DNA from: Corynebacterium silvaticum
Lineage (GTDB): Bacteria > Actinomycetota > Actinomycetes > Mycobacteriales > Mycobacteriaceae
NCBI RefSeq assembly: GCF_004382825.2
Contig: NZ_SDQO02000002.1
Coordinates: forward strand, 372,001 to 436,000
DNA: 64,000 nt
Direction: 5' to 3'
Below the pieces are notes generated by a model. That model made no database searches. It saw only the letters and a program-made list of their open reading frames with translations, and was not told the origin of the DNA. Shown piece by piece: positions 40,376 through 50,008 of the stretch (the stretch's first letter is position 1; each line of letters starts with the position of its first letter). Made by a program: the position numbers and the translations under genes.

Positions 40376-41482
40376 GTGGTAGCACGTGTTCAACGAAGAA
40401 TCGCTGAAGACCCAGGGTTGGCGGATTCTGCATCGCTTGCGAGTCTGGTCAGACAAGAAGCACACGGAGTAATAAGCGACGTAGACATGATCGCGCTGCT
40501 TAGGCAACTGAGATACGACTCCGTTGGGATCGGCCAGCTAGAGAGGCTTCTGGTTATCCCCGGAGTGATCGATATCGTGGTCAATGGAACCATGGGGGTG
40601 TGGTTTGATCGCGGACAGGGATTGGAACGCGCTGACGTGGCTTTTGCCTCAGATGATGAAGTCAGGCGATTAGCTACCAGATTCTTAGTGGCATCCGGCA
40701 GCAGGCTTGATCATTCACATTGCTTTGGCGACGGGCGAATCACCAGGGATGATGGCACAAGTATCCGCGTTCATGCGGTACTGAGCCCGCCGTCGGAAAG
40801 CGGTACCTGCCTTTCCCTCCGGGTACTCAGACAAGCAACGACAACGATAAAACAACTCACCGCAACGGGCATTTTTAGCCCAGAAGTAGCTGGTGGGCTG
40901 CAAGAGATGATTGCGCTGCGCAAACCCTTTTTGGTCGTTGGTGGGACGGGAAGTGGGAAAACGACACTGCTGAGTGCACTGCTTGCTCAAGTGGAACCAG
41001 GAGAACGCATAGTGTGCATTGAAGATACTGCGGAACTCCGACCCGCGCATCCTCACGTGGTATCGCTTGTCTCTAGGGCTAAAAACACTGAAGGTAGTGG
41101 CGAGATAACAATGACCACTTTGTTGCCTCAGGCTCTCCGGATGAGGCCAGATCGCATTGTTCTCGGAGAAATACGCGGTCCAGAGGTGGTCGATTTGCTT
41201 GCGGCCCTCAATACCAGACACGAGGGATGCGCAGGAACCCTGCACGCCAATTCGCTGCAAGAAGTACCAGCCCGGATTGAAGCTCTAGCAGCTCTTGGCG
41301 GGCTTGATCGACAAGCTTTGCATTCCCAACTCGCAGCTGCTTCACCTGTGGTTTTGGCTATGAAGAGAACCCAGCAGGGGAGACGGCTTCAGCAAATCGG
41401 TGTTCTTCAGGGACACCCTCTTGAAGTGCATTCAGTGTGGGACGACACAATGCAAGGAGCGCCCTCGTGGAATCCTTCATAA
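40376..41482 (+). CDS. tadA: Flp pilus assembly ATPase TadA, start displaced by a tandem duplication
   Basis: A 368-residue CpaF/TadA secretion ATPase with Walker A GGTGSGKTT, aspartate box CIEDTAE, Walker B RIVLGEIRG and the histidine box GCAGTLHAN. The normal start would be ATGATGAACCATCAA at 40351, directly coupled to ssd, but a tandem 7-bp repeat ACCATCA (40358-40371) throws it out of frame; removing one copy gives MMNHQDVVARVQ. As it stands only GTG 40376 can start, without a ribosome site, so expression may be poor. Confidence 0.9.
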   Translation: MVARVQRRIAEDPGLADSASLASLVRQEAHGVISDVDMIALLRQLRYDSVGIGQLERLLVIPGVIDIVVNGTMGVWFDRGQGLERADVAFASDDEVRRLATRFLVASGSRLDHSHCFGDGRITRDDGTSIRVHAVLSPPSESGTCLSLRVLRQATTTIKQLTATGIFSPEVAGGLQEMIALRKPFLVVGGTGSGKTTLLSALLAQVEPGERIVCIEDTAELRPAHPHVVSLVSRAKNTEGSGEITMTTLLPQALRMRPDRIVLGEIRGPEVVDLLAALNTRHEGCAGTLHANSLQEVPARIEALAALGGLDRQALHSQLAAASPVVLAMKRTQQGRRLQQIGVLQGHPLEVHSVWDDTMQGAPSWNPS

Positions 41483-42237
41483 TGCTTGCAGCTGCCACCT
41501 GGGTTTCAGCATCTCCGTCTCCGAAACAGCGGGTTGCAGGGAAGAAAGTCGCACGACAATGGCGGAAGAAAGCCATAAGCGTGGTCCTTATAGTGGTCAT
41601 ACTTTTTCCCCTTCGGCATCACATTCCCCTCGTGGTTTCAGCAGCGCTCATCGTCGCTACAATCGTGAACGCTTGGAATAAGAGGAGATCAGAGGTATCT
41701 CAACGCAAGCAACAAGAGGAAATATCAGCTGTATTGGGAAGTCTCTCTGGGGATTTACGGGCGGGAGTTGAAGCTTCCCGGGCTTTAGAAAACGTGGCTC
41801 AGAACCTTCCTGAATCAGCGCTCAGAGATACGCTCATGGCGGCGTCGAGAAGCTCGCGCCTTGGAGGATCAGCGTCCGCATATTGGCAGCAACGTGCTGT
41901 TGCTATCCATGGCATAGAGAAAATAACCCATGCCTGGCGCCTGAGTGAACGGTACGGAATTGCGCTGGCGCCATTATTGGAGAGAAACAGGGCCTCATTG
42001 GATGAAGATCTGCGCCATGCAGAACGCATCCAAGCTGCCATGCAAGGAGCTAAAGCCACGGCATATATCCTCACCGCACTACCTTTTGCAGGGATTCTTC
42101 TGGGGCGAGGAATGGGTGTGAATGCTTTGGGTTTTTTGCTCCACACACATATCGGAGCAGTGCTTTTAATACTGGGGACACTATTGGTCTGCGTGGGGAA
42201 CCTGTGGAGCCAAGCGATAATGGAGAAAGCGCGATGA
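41482..42237 (+). CDS. tadB: Type II/IV secretion membrane protein TadB
   Basis: About 251 residues with membrane helices around 25-65 and 195-245 and a GspF/TadB core (VLGSLSGDLRAGVEASRALE). Begins with ATG overlapping the stop of tadA (TAATG). Inner membrane platform of the Flp pilus machine. Confidence 0.82.
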   Translation: MLAAATWVSASPSPKQRVAGKKVARQWRKKAISVVLIVVILFPLRHHIPLVVSAALIVATIVNAWNKRRSEVSQRKQQEEISAVLGSLSGDLRAGVEASRALENVAQNLPESALRDTLMAASRSSRLGGSASAYWQQRAVAIHGIEKITHAWRLSERYGIALAPLLERNRASLDEDLRHAERIQAAMQGAKATAYILTALPFAGILLGRGMGVNALGFLLHTHIGAVLLILGTLLVCVGNLWSQAIMEKAR

Positions 42238-42857
42238 TGCCGGTTATTGCGGTGGCATTAGTAGCATTAGCGGTCAGCATCACACGGCCTGATGTTGTAT
42301 ACCGAATCCATCGCGCTCGCGATGGACCTCAGAGAAAGTCCGCTGGAGTGAAAAAGCATTGGGACGCTCTAACGCACAAGCTTTTTACAACCCAGCTATC
42401 GGGGGATTTTCTACGTAAAAGCGCCTCCCAACTGGATCTTTTTGCTGCTTGCGCGCAATCGGGTTTGACGCCTTCGCAGGCGGCATATGCCGTGGCTTTG
42501 ACGGAAGAAACGTCACGTGGGAGAACTCGAACCAGGAGTGAATGGTCGGATGTGGCAATCCTGCTCGAAATGGGGATGCCCGCTGAGCGCGCATGGCAGC
42601 CCCTCGCCGGGCACCCTGCGCTAGGAGAACTGGTAACGGTGGCGCGAGCTTCGGAGAGATCAGGAGCGACGTTGGTTGAGGCGTGTGAGAGGTTAGCCCG
42701 ACAATTGCGCGCACGGGCATCAGACCTAAGCCTTGCACGAGCAGAACGTGCGGGAGTGCTCATTGCACTGCCGTTGACCGTATGTTTTCTTCCCGCATTC
42801 TTCTTACTCGGGCTTGCGCCAGTGGTCATCAGCTTGGGGATTGGGATTTTTTCTTGA
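42234..42857 (+). CDS. tadC: Type II/IV secretion membrane protein TadC
   Basis: 207 residues, GspF-like with LFAACAQSGLTPSQAA and two C-terminal membrane helices (about 165-205). ATG 42234 overlaps the tadB stop (ATGA), so translation is coupled. Partner of TadB in the pilus platform. Confidence 0.82.
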   Translation: MMPVIAVALVALAVSITRPDVVYRIHRARDGPQRKSAGVKKHWDALTHKLFTTQLSGDFLRKSASQLDLFAACAQSGLTPSQAAYAVALTEETSRGRTRTRSEWSDVAILLEMGMPAERAWQPLAGHPALGELVTVARASERSGATLVEACERLARQLRARASDLSLARAERAGVLIALPLTVCFLPAFFLLGLAPVVISLGIGIFS

Positions 42858-42931
42858 TTTACCCACGCGATTGAAAACAGAAAAACGAGACAACGACATA
42901 ACCGACATAACAACGAAAAGGAACAAAAGTC

Positions 42932-43126
42932 ATGCTTACTGCATTCATCCATAAATGTCACAAACTCATTGATAATGAAGATGGGATGACCACCATCGAG
43001 TACGCCATGGGGGCACTAGCAGCCGCAGCTCTAGCAGGCGCGCTGTATTTAGTGGCTACGAGTGGTTCAGTATCAACTGCTTTGGAAGGCATAATCACGA
43101 ATGCTTTGAATAAAACGCCAGGTTAA
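42932..43126 (+). CDS. Flp pilin-like protein (DUF4244)
   Basis: A 64-residue prepilin: a short basic leader, DDGMTTIEYAMG-type class III pilin start (here EDGMTTIEYAMGALAAA) and one hydrophobic helix. It would be the pilus subunit. Well placed ribosome site AAAGGAAC. Confidence 0.88.
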   Translation: MLTAFIHKCHKLIDNEDGMTTIEYAMGALAAAALAGALYLVATSGSVSTALEGIITNALNKTPG

Positions 43127-43135
43127 TAAGCGCTC

Positions 43136-43407
43136 ATGAGCACGATAGAGACGGCAATTGTGTCGGCGGCACTCATTATCGTTGCTGCGGCGATGTGTGG
43201 CGGGATTGTCAGCGTCGCTGCGCAATTAGCCGCGATTGATAATGCTGGTGCCGCCGCACGGCTCGTGCCATAGGTGTGGAGTTCGTGGCATCACGAGGAA
43301 CGATTGATTTCACAGAATCCGGTGGATTAGTTACCGCTACAGCGCGCGTTCCGAGTCCACTAGGGACGCGAACAGCTACTGCGATTTTTCCCAAGGAACA
43401 GCCATGA
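43136..43407 (+). pseudogene. TadE-like minor pilin, frameshifted
   Basis: About 90 residues if repaired. MSTIETAIVSAALIIVAAAM is the TadE-type N-terminal helix. A TAG at 43271 ends this frame; the homologous continuation ARAIGVEFVASRGTIDFTES lies in the next frame, as if one G were lost at 43260-43261. Directly followed by the next tad gene. Confidence 0.7.
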
Positions 43408-43417
43408 AAATCTTCAA

Positions 43418-43735
43418 TTGCTTATACGCAACCAGGACGGAAACGCAACAGTTTTGGGAGCCGGAATAATGGCGGCATTCTCTGCTGTGTTGTTGTGTTG
43501 TGTGGTAATAGCCAACTCTGTTTTAGATCAGCACACCACCCAAAACGCGGCATATCTTTCTATGATAGCAGGAGCGACCGCCGCAGCGCAAGGCTTGAAC
43601 GCCTGTGAAGAATCTCAAAGAATAGCGGCACTCAATGGTGCAGTACTCATCGACTGCACGAATGTCTACGAGGATGTCATCGCCGAAGCCAAGGTGGACA
43701 GGCAAACGGCGAAAGCACGAGCGGGACCCTTATAA
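43418..43735 (+). CDS. TadE-like protein of the helicase/secretion neighbourhood (Rv3655c-like)
   Basis: 105 residues: NQDGNATVLGAGIMAAFSAVL is the pilin-like N-terminal helix and the rest is a short periplasmic domain. An ATG at 43404 overlaps the tadE stop but is out of frame by one base with this ORF, so the 5' end may be frameshifted; TTG 43418 is the only in-frame start and lacks a ribosome site. Convergent with the helicase. Confidence 0.7.
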   Translation: MLIRNQDGNATVLGAGIMAAFSAVLLCCVVIANSVLDQHTTQNAAYLSMIAGATAAAQGLNACEESQRIAALNGAVLIDCTNVYEDVIAEAKVDRQTAKARAGPL

Positions 43736-43783
43736 AATGGGACCTTTATACACCGTAACCTCTATGAACGCAGAGACCTCCGG

Positions 43784-46141
43784 CTAAGGCGTGACACCGA
43801 GCATCGCACACATGGTGCCAAGCAATGTTAGCGCGCCGCCCTTATCCAGAGGGCTGTTCCCGTTGCCGCACTTAGGCGATTGAACACAGGACGGACACCC
43901 CGACTCGCACGAGCATGAGCGGATCGCATCAAAGGTCGTGGCAATCCATTCGGGGAAGCGATCGTAACCGCAATCGGCAAACCCAGCACCACCAGGGTGT
44001 CCGTCGTAGACAAAGACTGTGGGTAGCCCAGTGTCTGGGTGAAGCTCTGTGGACACACCGCCAATATCCCAGCGATCGCATGTAGCAATCAGCGGAAGGA
44101 TGCCGATAGCCGCATGCTCGGCGGCATGCAGCGCGCCGGGGATATCGGTGATCCCTAGTTGGGTCAGGACAAGCGGATCAATTGTGTACGCAACCGCACG
44201 CGTGACGAGCGTTTGCGGTGGTAGTTGGAGAGGAACCACGTCTAGAACCGATCCGTCTGGTGCCTTCACCACATAACCTGTGACCCTGTCGGTGACTTCC
44301 ACATGTAAGTTGGAAACCCACAGGCCAGGTGCGGGGTTAGCAACTTTGTCTACGTCGCCTAGGATGCGGATGTCTGTGGTGCTTCGGGCGTAGGTGCTGT
44401 AGTCGGGAGCATCAGGACGGGCTAGTGCAAGGCGTTGGTCAAGATCGAGGCTGTTAATAACAAAAGTCTCGCTCCGGTGGAGATACACCGCGCCAGGATG
44501 GACTTGGGAGACCGCCCGAGTCTGTTCGATGGTGCCCAAGACTCGACCGTCAGTCTCATCGACAATGGTGATGGCGGATCCGGATCCTCGTAGGCTCACT
44601 AGCTCATGCGCGGGTGGTTCGCCGGGTTTCTCAACAGCAAACCACCCGTGGCGGCGGTGTCTCAGCAATCCTTCGCGCTCTAGCTGCTCAGCTACTTGTT
44701 GCGCCCCCAAGGCGTTAATCTCTGCGTCGGAGAGGGGAGCCTCTGATGCTGCACAACAGAGATGTCCGGCCAGAATGTGTGGGTTATGTGGGTTGAAAAC
44801 GGTGCGCTCGATGGGTCTACCAAGAAGTGCTTCCGGGTGATGGACTAAATACGTGTCCATGGGTTCATCGCGGGCGACGAGGGTGACTAAGGAACCTTGG
44901 CCGCGTCGGCCAACTCGACCTGCCTGCTGCCAAAAGCTAGCGACAGTTCCGGGGAAACCTGCGGTCACTACTGCGTCGAGTCCGCCGACGTCTATACCGA
45001 GTTCCAGGGCATTGGTGCTGGCGACGCCGAGGAGTTCGCCGTTGTCTAGCTGTTCTTCGATTTTTCGGCGATCTTCGGCCAGATAGCCGGCTCGATAAGC
45101 TGAAATTCGGCGGGCCAGATCAGGGCGGCCATGATAGGACAGCTCTTCTGCGCAACGTAAAGCGGTGAGTTCGGCTTGGCGTCGAGAGCGGACAAAAGTA
45201 AGGGTTCGTGCGCCTTCTGCGATGAGAGTAGCCATGATGCTGGCTGCCTCCGATGACGCTGCGCGCCGTACAGGAGCACCATGCTCGCCCTCCACGCCGT
45301 CGAGAAAGCCTGGTTCCCACAACATGACGGTGCGTGCGCCGGTGGGGGCTGAATCCGTGGTAACCGCATGTACGGGACGGCCTAGGAGTAATTCGGCGTG
45401 TTCGGAGGGATTGTTGCTTGTGGCTGATGCCAAGATCACCGTGGGGGTGCTTCCATAGCGGGCCGCTATCCGGAGAAGCCGACGTAAAACAAGGGAGACC
45501 CCAGCGCCGAAGACTCCTCGGTAGGAGTGACATTCGTCGATCACGATAAACCGCAGGTGTCGTAATAGCCGTGCCCAGCGCTGATGGTTGGGAAGAATTC
45601 CGGCGTGGAGCATGTCGGGATTGGTGAAGATGAAGCGGGACTGTTCGCGGATTCCGGAGCGCGCATCGGAGGGGGTGTCGCCGTCGTAAGGCGCAGGATG
45701 GACAGAGCGTACCGTATCGCCTCCCATGGTTTGCGCTTCTTGCACTAGTTGCGTGACTGCATTGAGCTGATCTGATCCGAGTGCCTTTGTGGGCGTGAGA
45801 TAGATCGCGCATGCGGTGGAGTCGTATGCAAGACAGGAAAGTATGGGGAGCTGATAACCCAGTGATTTGCCGGAGGAGGTGCCCGTTGCAATGACGGTGT
45901 CTATTTTTTCCCACGCATTGTGTGCGACTTCTTGCTGGTGGGCGTACAGCTGTTGGATGCCTCGGTTCACAAGGGCTTCTTTGATAGGGGGATAGACCCA
46001 TTCTGGCCATTCTGCGTAGCGTGCTGGCTTGGCTGGGGTGGTTTCCAGGTGCGTACACGTGGAGTTGGGGTACCTGTCTGCCACGATGGAAGCGAGCTCT
46101 TGGCCCAATTGATACCCCATATCGGGGTTAGTTCCAGCCAT
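43784..46141 (-). CDS. DEAD/DEAH helicase with C-terminal metal-binding domain (MrfA-like)
   Basis: 785 residues. Motifs: TGTSSGKSLGYQLP (I), VIDECHSY (II), SATSNNP (III), TFVRSRRQAE (IV) and QQAGRVGRRGQGS (VI). A DUF1998-type C-terminus carries the cysteine set CSCESGCPSCVQSPKCG. It is the helicase always found beside the tad genes in actinobacteria (Rv3649); homologues such as B. subtilis MrfA act in DNA repair. Reading frame intact, unlike the tad genes. Confidence 0.92.
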   Translation of the reverse strand: MAGTNPDMGYQLGQELASIVADRYPNSTCTHLETTPAKPARYAEWPEWVYPPIKEALVNRGIQQLYAHQQEVAHNAWEKIDTVIATGTSSGKSLGYQLPILSCLAYDSTACAIYLTPTKALGSDQLNAVTQLVQEAQTMGGDTVRSVHPAPYDGDTPSDARSGIREQSRFIFTNPDMLHAGILPNHQRWARLLRHLRFIVIDECHSYRGVFGAGVSLVLRRLLRIAARYGSTPTVILASATSNNPSEHAELLLGRPVHAVTTDSAPTGARTVMLWEPGFLDGVEGEHGAPVRRAASSEAASIMATLIAEGARTLTFVRSRRQAELTALRCAEELSYHGRPDLARRISAYRAGYLAEDRRKIEEQLDNGELLGVASTNALELGIDVGGLDAVVTAGFPGTVASFWQQAGRVGRRGQGSLVTLVARDEPMDTYLVHHPEALLGRPIERTVFNPHNPHILAGHLCCAASEAPLSDAEINALGAQQVAEQLEREGLLRHRRHGWFAVEKPGEPPAHELVSLRGSGSAITIVDETDGRVLGTIEQTRAVSQVHPGAVYLHRSETFVINSLDLDQRLALARPDAPDYSTYARSTTDIRILGDVDKVANPAPGLWVSNLHVEVTDRVTGYVVKAPDGSVLDVVPLQLPPQTLVTRAVAYTIDPLVLTQLGITDIPGALHAAEHAAIGILPLIATCDRWDIGGVSTELHPDTGLPTVFVYDGHPGGAGFADCGYDRFPEWIATTFDAIRSCSCESGCPSCVQSPKCGNGNSPLDKGGALTLLGTMCAMLGVTP

Positions 46142-46390
46142 GGGGAATCCTTAATTATTTTAGTGCGACCTGCAACAATCTAGCATTTTTTTGAATGACC
46201 TATCGCTGAGCGCTTAAACATGACACACTGGGCAGTGGTCGCCGAATCCAGCTAACGGTTGGTGGCATTTTTACAGAGGTGATCTGCGGGCTTTCCAACA
46301 TGAAAGTTCGTGGTGTTTCCGAGGTGTGAGGATGAACGGCTCCACTGCAATTCGGTATTCACCGAAAATTCTAGAAGTAAGGTTTTAAAT

Positions 46391-46594
46391 ATGGCACAGG
46401 GAACTGTGAAGTGGTTCAACGCTGAAAAAGGTTTCGGCTTCATCGCACCGGACGATGGCTCCGCTGATGTTTTCGTTCATTACTCTGAGATTCAGGGCAA
46501 TGGCTTCCGCACTCTCGAAGAGAACCGGAAGGTTGAGTTCGAGATCGGCGAGGGAGCTAAGGGTCCTCAGGCTCAGCAGGTTCACGCTCTGTAA
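46391..46594 (+). CDS. cspA: Cold-shock protein
   Basis: A 67-residue CspA-type protein with RNP1 KGFGFI and RNP2 VFVHYS. ATG 46391 is the family start; the ORF upstream of it is leader. About 140 bases of untranslated leader could be regulatory, as is typical for csp mRNAs. RNA chaperone and cold adaptation. Confidence 0.95.
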   Translation: MAQGTVKWFNAEKGFGFIAPDDGSADVFVHYSEIQGNGFRTLEENRKVEFEIGEGAKGPQAQQVHAL

Positions 46595-46636
46595 TTCCTC
46601 GTAAGCGGAAGTGCGTAGCACCTACAAGCTTTAGTG

Positions 46637-46677
46637 CCTCTGGCGGTCATATGATGACCGTCGGGGGTACTTTTTTA
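46637..46677 (+). terminator. Terminator of cspA
   Basis: CGGTCAT-ATG-ATGACCG core hairpin with outer CCTC/GGGGG pairing followed by T6 (46671-46676). Confidence 0.8.
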
Positions 46678-46836
46678 TAGTTGAGCCATCCGATAAGGGG
46701 AGTGAGAAACGCCCTTTTTCCTGCCCTATTAGTGTTTTGGGATTCCTGCGTTGGACAAAGGTGCGTAGTAGACCCGTACTATAAGGTGCCAACGCATTTT
46801 TATCGTGCTTTTTGTGAATTGAGGTTTTCACCTTTT

Positions 46837-49782
46837 ATGGCTGAAAAGAGCGGACCTAAGCGCCTTGTGATCGTCGAGTCTGCGACGAAGGCTAAGAAAA
46901 TTGCCCCTTACTTAGGTGATGACTACATCGTCGAGGCTTCCGTGGGACATATTCGCGATCTCCCGCGAGGCGCTGCAGATGTTCCAACTAAGTACAAAAA
47001 GGAGCCGTGGGCTCGGCTTGGCGTGAACACAGAGAACGGCTTCGCGCCTTTGTATGTGGTCAGCCCGGACAAGAAGAAGAAAGTCGCCGATCTCAAGCAA
47101 AAGCTTAAGCTTGTCGACGAACTCCTACTGGCCACAGACCCCGACCGCGAAGGGGAAGCCATCGCATGGCACTTGCTTGAGGTTCTCAAGCCTAAAGTGC
47201 CCGTGAAGCGCATGGTGTTCAATGAGATCACTAAACCAGCGATTCTGGCGGCTGCCGAGAACACCCGCGAGCTGGACGCAAACTTGGTCGATGCGCAGGA
47301 AACTCGCCGTATCCTCGATCGCCTCTATGGCTACGAGGTCTCCCCGGTGCTGTGGAAGAAAGTCATGCCGAGGCTTTCTGCGGGCCGTGTTCAGTCGGTG
47401 GCTACTCGTGTGATCGTTGAACGGGAACGCGAGCGTATGGCTTTTGTTTCCGCTGAGTACTGGGACATCGAGGCGGAATTCGATACGGGCAAGCCTGATA
47501 CGGATGGCAATCCACATCAATTCACTGGCCGTCTTACCTCTGTCGATGGCAAGCGCGTAGCTACGGGCCGCGACTTCAATGATCGCGGTGAGCTTAAAGG
47601 CGACGTTGTGGTCGTCGATAAGCAGCGTGCCGAGGCATTGGTTGCGGAGCTGACAGGCGCTCCTATGAGCGTGGCCAAGGTGGAAGAAAAGCCTTATACC
47701 CGCCGCCCTTATGCGCCGTTTATGACCTCAACTCTGCAGCAAGAGGCCGGCCGCAAGCTGCACTTTACTTCCGAGCGCACCATGCGTATCGCGCAGCGAC
47801 TGTATGAAAACGGCCACATCACGTATATGCGTACAGACTCCACGACACTGTCGGAGCAGGGCCTCAAGGCTGCTCGTGAACAAGCGATTTCCCTTTATGG
47901 GAATGATTATGTGGCGGATGGGCCGCGTCGTTACGACCGCAAGGTGAAGAACTCGCAGGAAGCTCACGAGGCTATCCGTCCGGCGGGCGAGCGTTTTGCG
48001 ACCCCCGGAGAACTTCACTCCCAGCTCGATGCCGAGGAATTTAAACTCTACGAGCTCATCTGGCAGCGCACCGTCGCTTCCCAGATGGCAGATGCCAAAG
48101 GCACCTCCATGAAGGTGACCATCGCAGGAAAGAACGCTGAGTTCTCAGCTACTGGACGAACGATCACGTTCCCGGGCTTCCTGCGCGCATACGTGGAAAT
48201 CACCAAGCTTTCCGACGGCCGCGACCTCGCCGATAACGCCGAACGCCATCTGCCTCGTCTCGCTGAGGGCGACGCACTGGACGTGAACAAGCTGGAAGTC
48301 GACGAGCACTCCACCAACCCGCCTGCGCGCTACACAGAGGCGTCTCTGGTGAAGAAAATGGAAGAGCTGGGCATTGGACGCCCATCGACGTATGCCTCGA
48401 TCATCAAGACCATTCAAGATCGCGGATACGTTTATTCCCGCGGTAACGCGCTCGTCCCCAGCTGGGTGGCTTTTGCGGTCGTTGGCCTTTTGGAGAAGAG
48501 CTTCTCCGCTCTCGTCGATTACGATTTCACCTCCTCGATGGAAGATGAGCTAGACGACATCGCCGCAGGACGGGAAGACGGCACTGCATGGCTCACCGGT
48601 TTCTATTTTGGCGATGCCCAAGCCTCCGACGCTACTGCAGAATCCATCGCACGCCACGGCGGACTTAAGGCGCTGGTTGGCGACAACCTCGAACACATTG
48701 ACGCGCGTTTGGTCAACTCCTTAGAACTTTTCCAGGACGCAGAAGGCCGCGCCGTTAACGTCCGTGTTGGGCGGTACGGCCCCTATATCGAACGGCAGAT
48801 CGGTGTGACCGCTGATGGCGAGGCCGAATATCAGCGCGCCAACTTGTCAGACACCACCACCCCAGACGAGCTGACCCTCGATGTGGCGGAGAAACTGTTT
48901 GCGACTCCTCAATCTGGCCGTGAGCTGGGCAGGAACCCCAAGAACGATCGCATGATCGTGGCCAAGGAAGGGCGTTTTGGCCCTTACGTCACCGAGCTGG
49001 TCAACGACGATGAGCGCACCCAAGTGGAGACTAAGGCAGAAGAGATCGTTGCCGCTGAGCGCAAAGCCGAAGATGAGCAGCGTGCCGCCGAGGGTAAACG
49101 CGCCAAGAACTGGGAGACCAAGACTGCAGTTAAGCAGAAAGAAAAGCGGATCGCTGAGATCGTCGACGAGACCCTGAAACCAGGCACCGCGTCGCTGTTC
49201 AAGGCCATGGAGCCTGCTACCGTCACGCTTGAGGAAGCCCTGCAGCTTCTGGCCCTTCCGCGCGAGGTCGGTGTTGACCCTAGCGATAATGAGCCCATTA
49301 CTGCGCAGAACGGTCGCTATGGTCCTTACCTGAAAAAGGGCAATGATTCGCGGTCGCTGGCCAAAGAAGAGCAAATCTTTACTATCACTCTCGACGAGGC
49401 CCGCCGAATCTACGCTGAGCCTAAACGACGCGGCCGAGGTGCCACCTCCCAATCCGTGATCAAAGAACTTGGCGATAACGACGTCTCCGGCAATCCCATG
49501 TCCGTGCGCGATGGACGCTTTGGCCCTTACGTAACCGACGGCGCCACCAACGCTTCTTTGCGACGAGGCGACGACCCCACGGCGCTTACGGATGCGCGCG
49601 CTAACGAGCTTCTTTCAGAGCGTCGCGCGAAGGAAGCCGCGGATGGCGGCACGGCGAAAGCTACGAAGAAGACGGCAAAGAAGGCTGCGAAGAAAGCGAC
49701 CAAGAAGACCACAGCGAAAAAGGCTGTGAAAAAGCCTGCGAAGACCACAAAACGAGTGGTCAAAGCTGGACGCAAGAAATGA
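46837..49782 (+). CDS. topA: DNA topoisomerase I
   Basis: A 981-residue type IA topoisomerase that relaxes negative supercoils. The Toprim domain (RLVIVESATKAKK, TDPDREGEAIAWHL) is at residues 8-150 and the catalytic tyrosine in ITYMRTDST is at about 330. Four to five actinobacterial TopA C-terminal repeats (each with GRYGPYI / GRFGPYV) and a lysine/alanine tail of about 50 residues follow. ATG 46837 gives the usual length. Confidence 0.96.
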   Translation: MAEKSGPKRLVIVESATKAKKIAPYLGDDYIVEASVGHIRDLPRGAADVPTKYKKEPWARLGVNTENGFAPLYVVSPDKKKKVADLKQKLKLVDELLLATDPDREGEAIAWHLLEVLKPKVPVKRMVFNEITKPAILAAAENTRELDANLVDAQETRRILDRLYGYEVSPVLWKKVMPRLSAGRVQSVATRVIVERERERMAFVSAEYWDIEAEFDTGKPDTDGNPHQFTGRLTSVDGKRVATGRDFNDRGELKGDVVVVDKQRAEALVAELTGAPMSVAKVEEKPYTRRPYAPFMTSTLQQEAGRKLHFTSERTMRIAQRLYENGHITYMRTDSTTLSEQGLKAAREQAISLYGNDYVADGPRRYDRKVKNSQEAHEAIRPAGERFATPGELHSQLDAEEFKLYELIWQRTVASQMADAKGTSMKVTIAGKNAEFSATGRTITFPGFLRAYVEITKLSDGRDLADNAERHLPRLAEGDALDVNKLEVDEHSTNPPARYTEASLVKKMEELGIGRPSTYASIIKTIQDRGYVYSRGNALVPSWVAFAVVGLLEKSFSALVDYDFTSSMEDELDDIAAGREDGTAWLTGFYFGDAQASDATAESIARHGGLKALVGDNLEHIDARLVNSLELFQDAEGRAVNVRVGRYGPYIERQIGVTADGEAEYQRANLSDTTTPDELTLDVAEKLFATPQSGRELGRNPKNDRMIVAKEGRFGPYVTELVNDDERTQVETKAEEIVAAERKAEDEQRAAEGKRAKNWETKTAVKQKEKRIAEIVDETLKPGTASLFKAMEPATVTLEEALQLLALPREVGVDPSDNEPITAQNGRYGPYLKKGNDSRSLAKEEQIFTITLDEARRIYAEPKRRGRGATSQSVIKELGDNDVSGNPMSVRDGRFGPYVTDGATNASLRRGDDPTALTDARANELLSERRAKEAADGGTAKATKKTAKKAAKKATKKTTAKKAVKKPAKTTKRVVKAGRKK

Positions 49783-49789
49783 TCTACTG

Positions 49790-49822
49790 AAATTAGGCCC
49801 CTTTAAAGGGGCCTAATTTTGT
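49790..49822 (+). terminator. Terminator of topA
   Basis: 30-bp perfect palindrome AAATTAGGCCCCTTT/AAAGGGGCCTAATTT ending in T residues. Confidence 0.88.
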
Positions 49823-49848
49823 GTCTGGGTATGAATTCCCGCTTCGAG

Positions 49849-49916
49849 CCTGCATTACCATAGACATTGAGCAGTTTTTGGGCCCTTGAAGCCTCTAGTA
49901 TCTACGGTAATGCAGG
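49849..49916. repeat. Palindromic element family B, copy 2
   Basis: Arms CCTGCATTACCATAGACA (49849-49866) and its imperfect complement (49898-49916) around a loop that also contains GTTTTTG. Compare copy 1 at 23351: arm changes occur on both sides in a partly compensating way. Confidence 0.75.
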
Positions 49917-49954
49917 TTCTGGGGGTGCTTTGGGGCTTGGGGCCCTAAACGCAA

Positions 49955-50000
49955 CAATCCCCTCTGTTAGAACTCGCAGAAGTTCAGTCAGAGGGGATTG
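49955..50000 (-). terminator. Hairpin after the OPT transporter
   Basis: Perfect 12-bp arms CAATCCCCTCTG (49955-49966) and CAGAGGGGATTG (49989-50000). T run is poor on the minus strand, so a weak terminator. Confidence 0.6.
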
Positions 50001-50008
50001 CGTCTGCT

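Noticed and set aside
45120..46058. A 312-codon frame overlapping the helicase on the same strand
   Set aside because: Arg/Pro/His-rich out-of-frame shadow of the intact helicase, with no motif.
46250..46390. Riboswitch in the cspA leader
   Set aside because: Long leaders are normal for csp genes and I see no recognisable ligand-binding fold; reported only as untranslated leader.
49620..49780. Lysine/alanine-rich repeats as a separate small basic protein
   Set aside because: They are the normal C-terminal tail of actinobacterial topoisomerase I and in frame with it.
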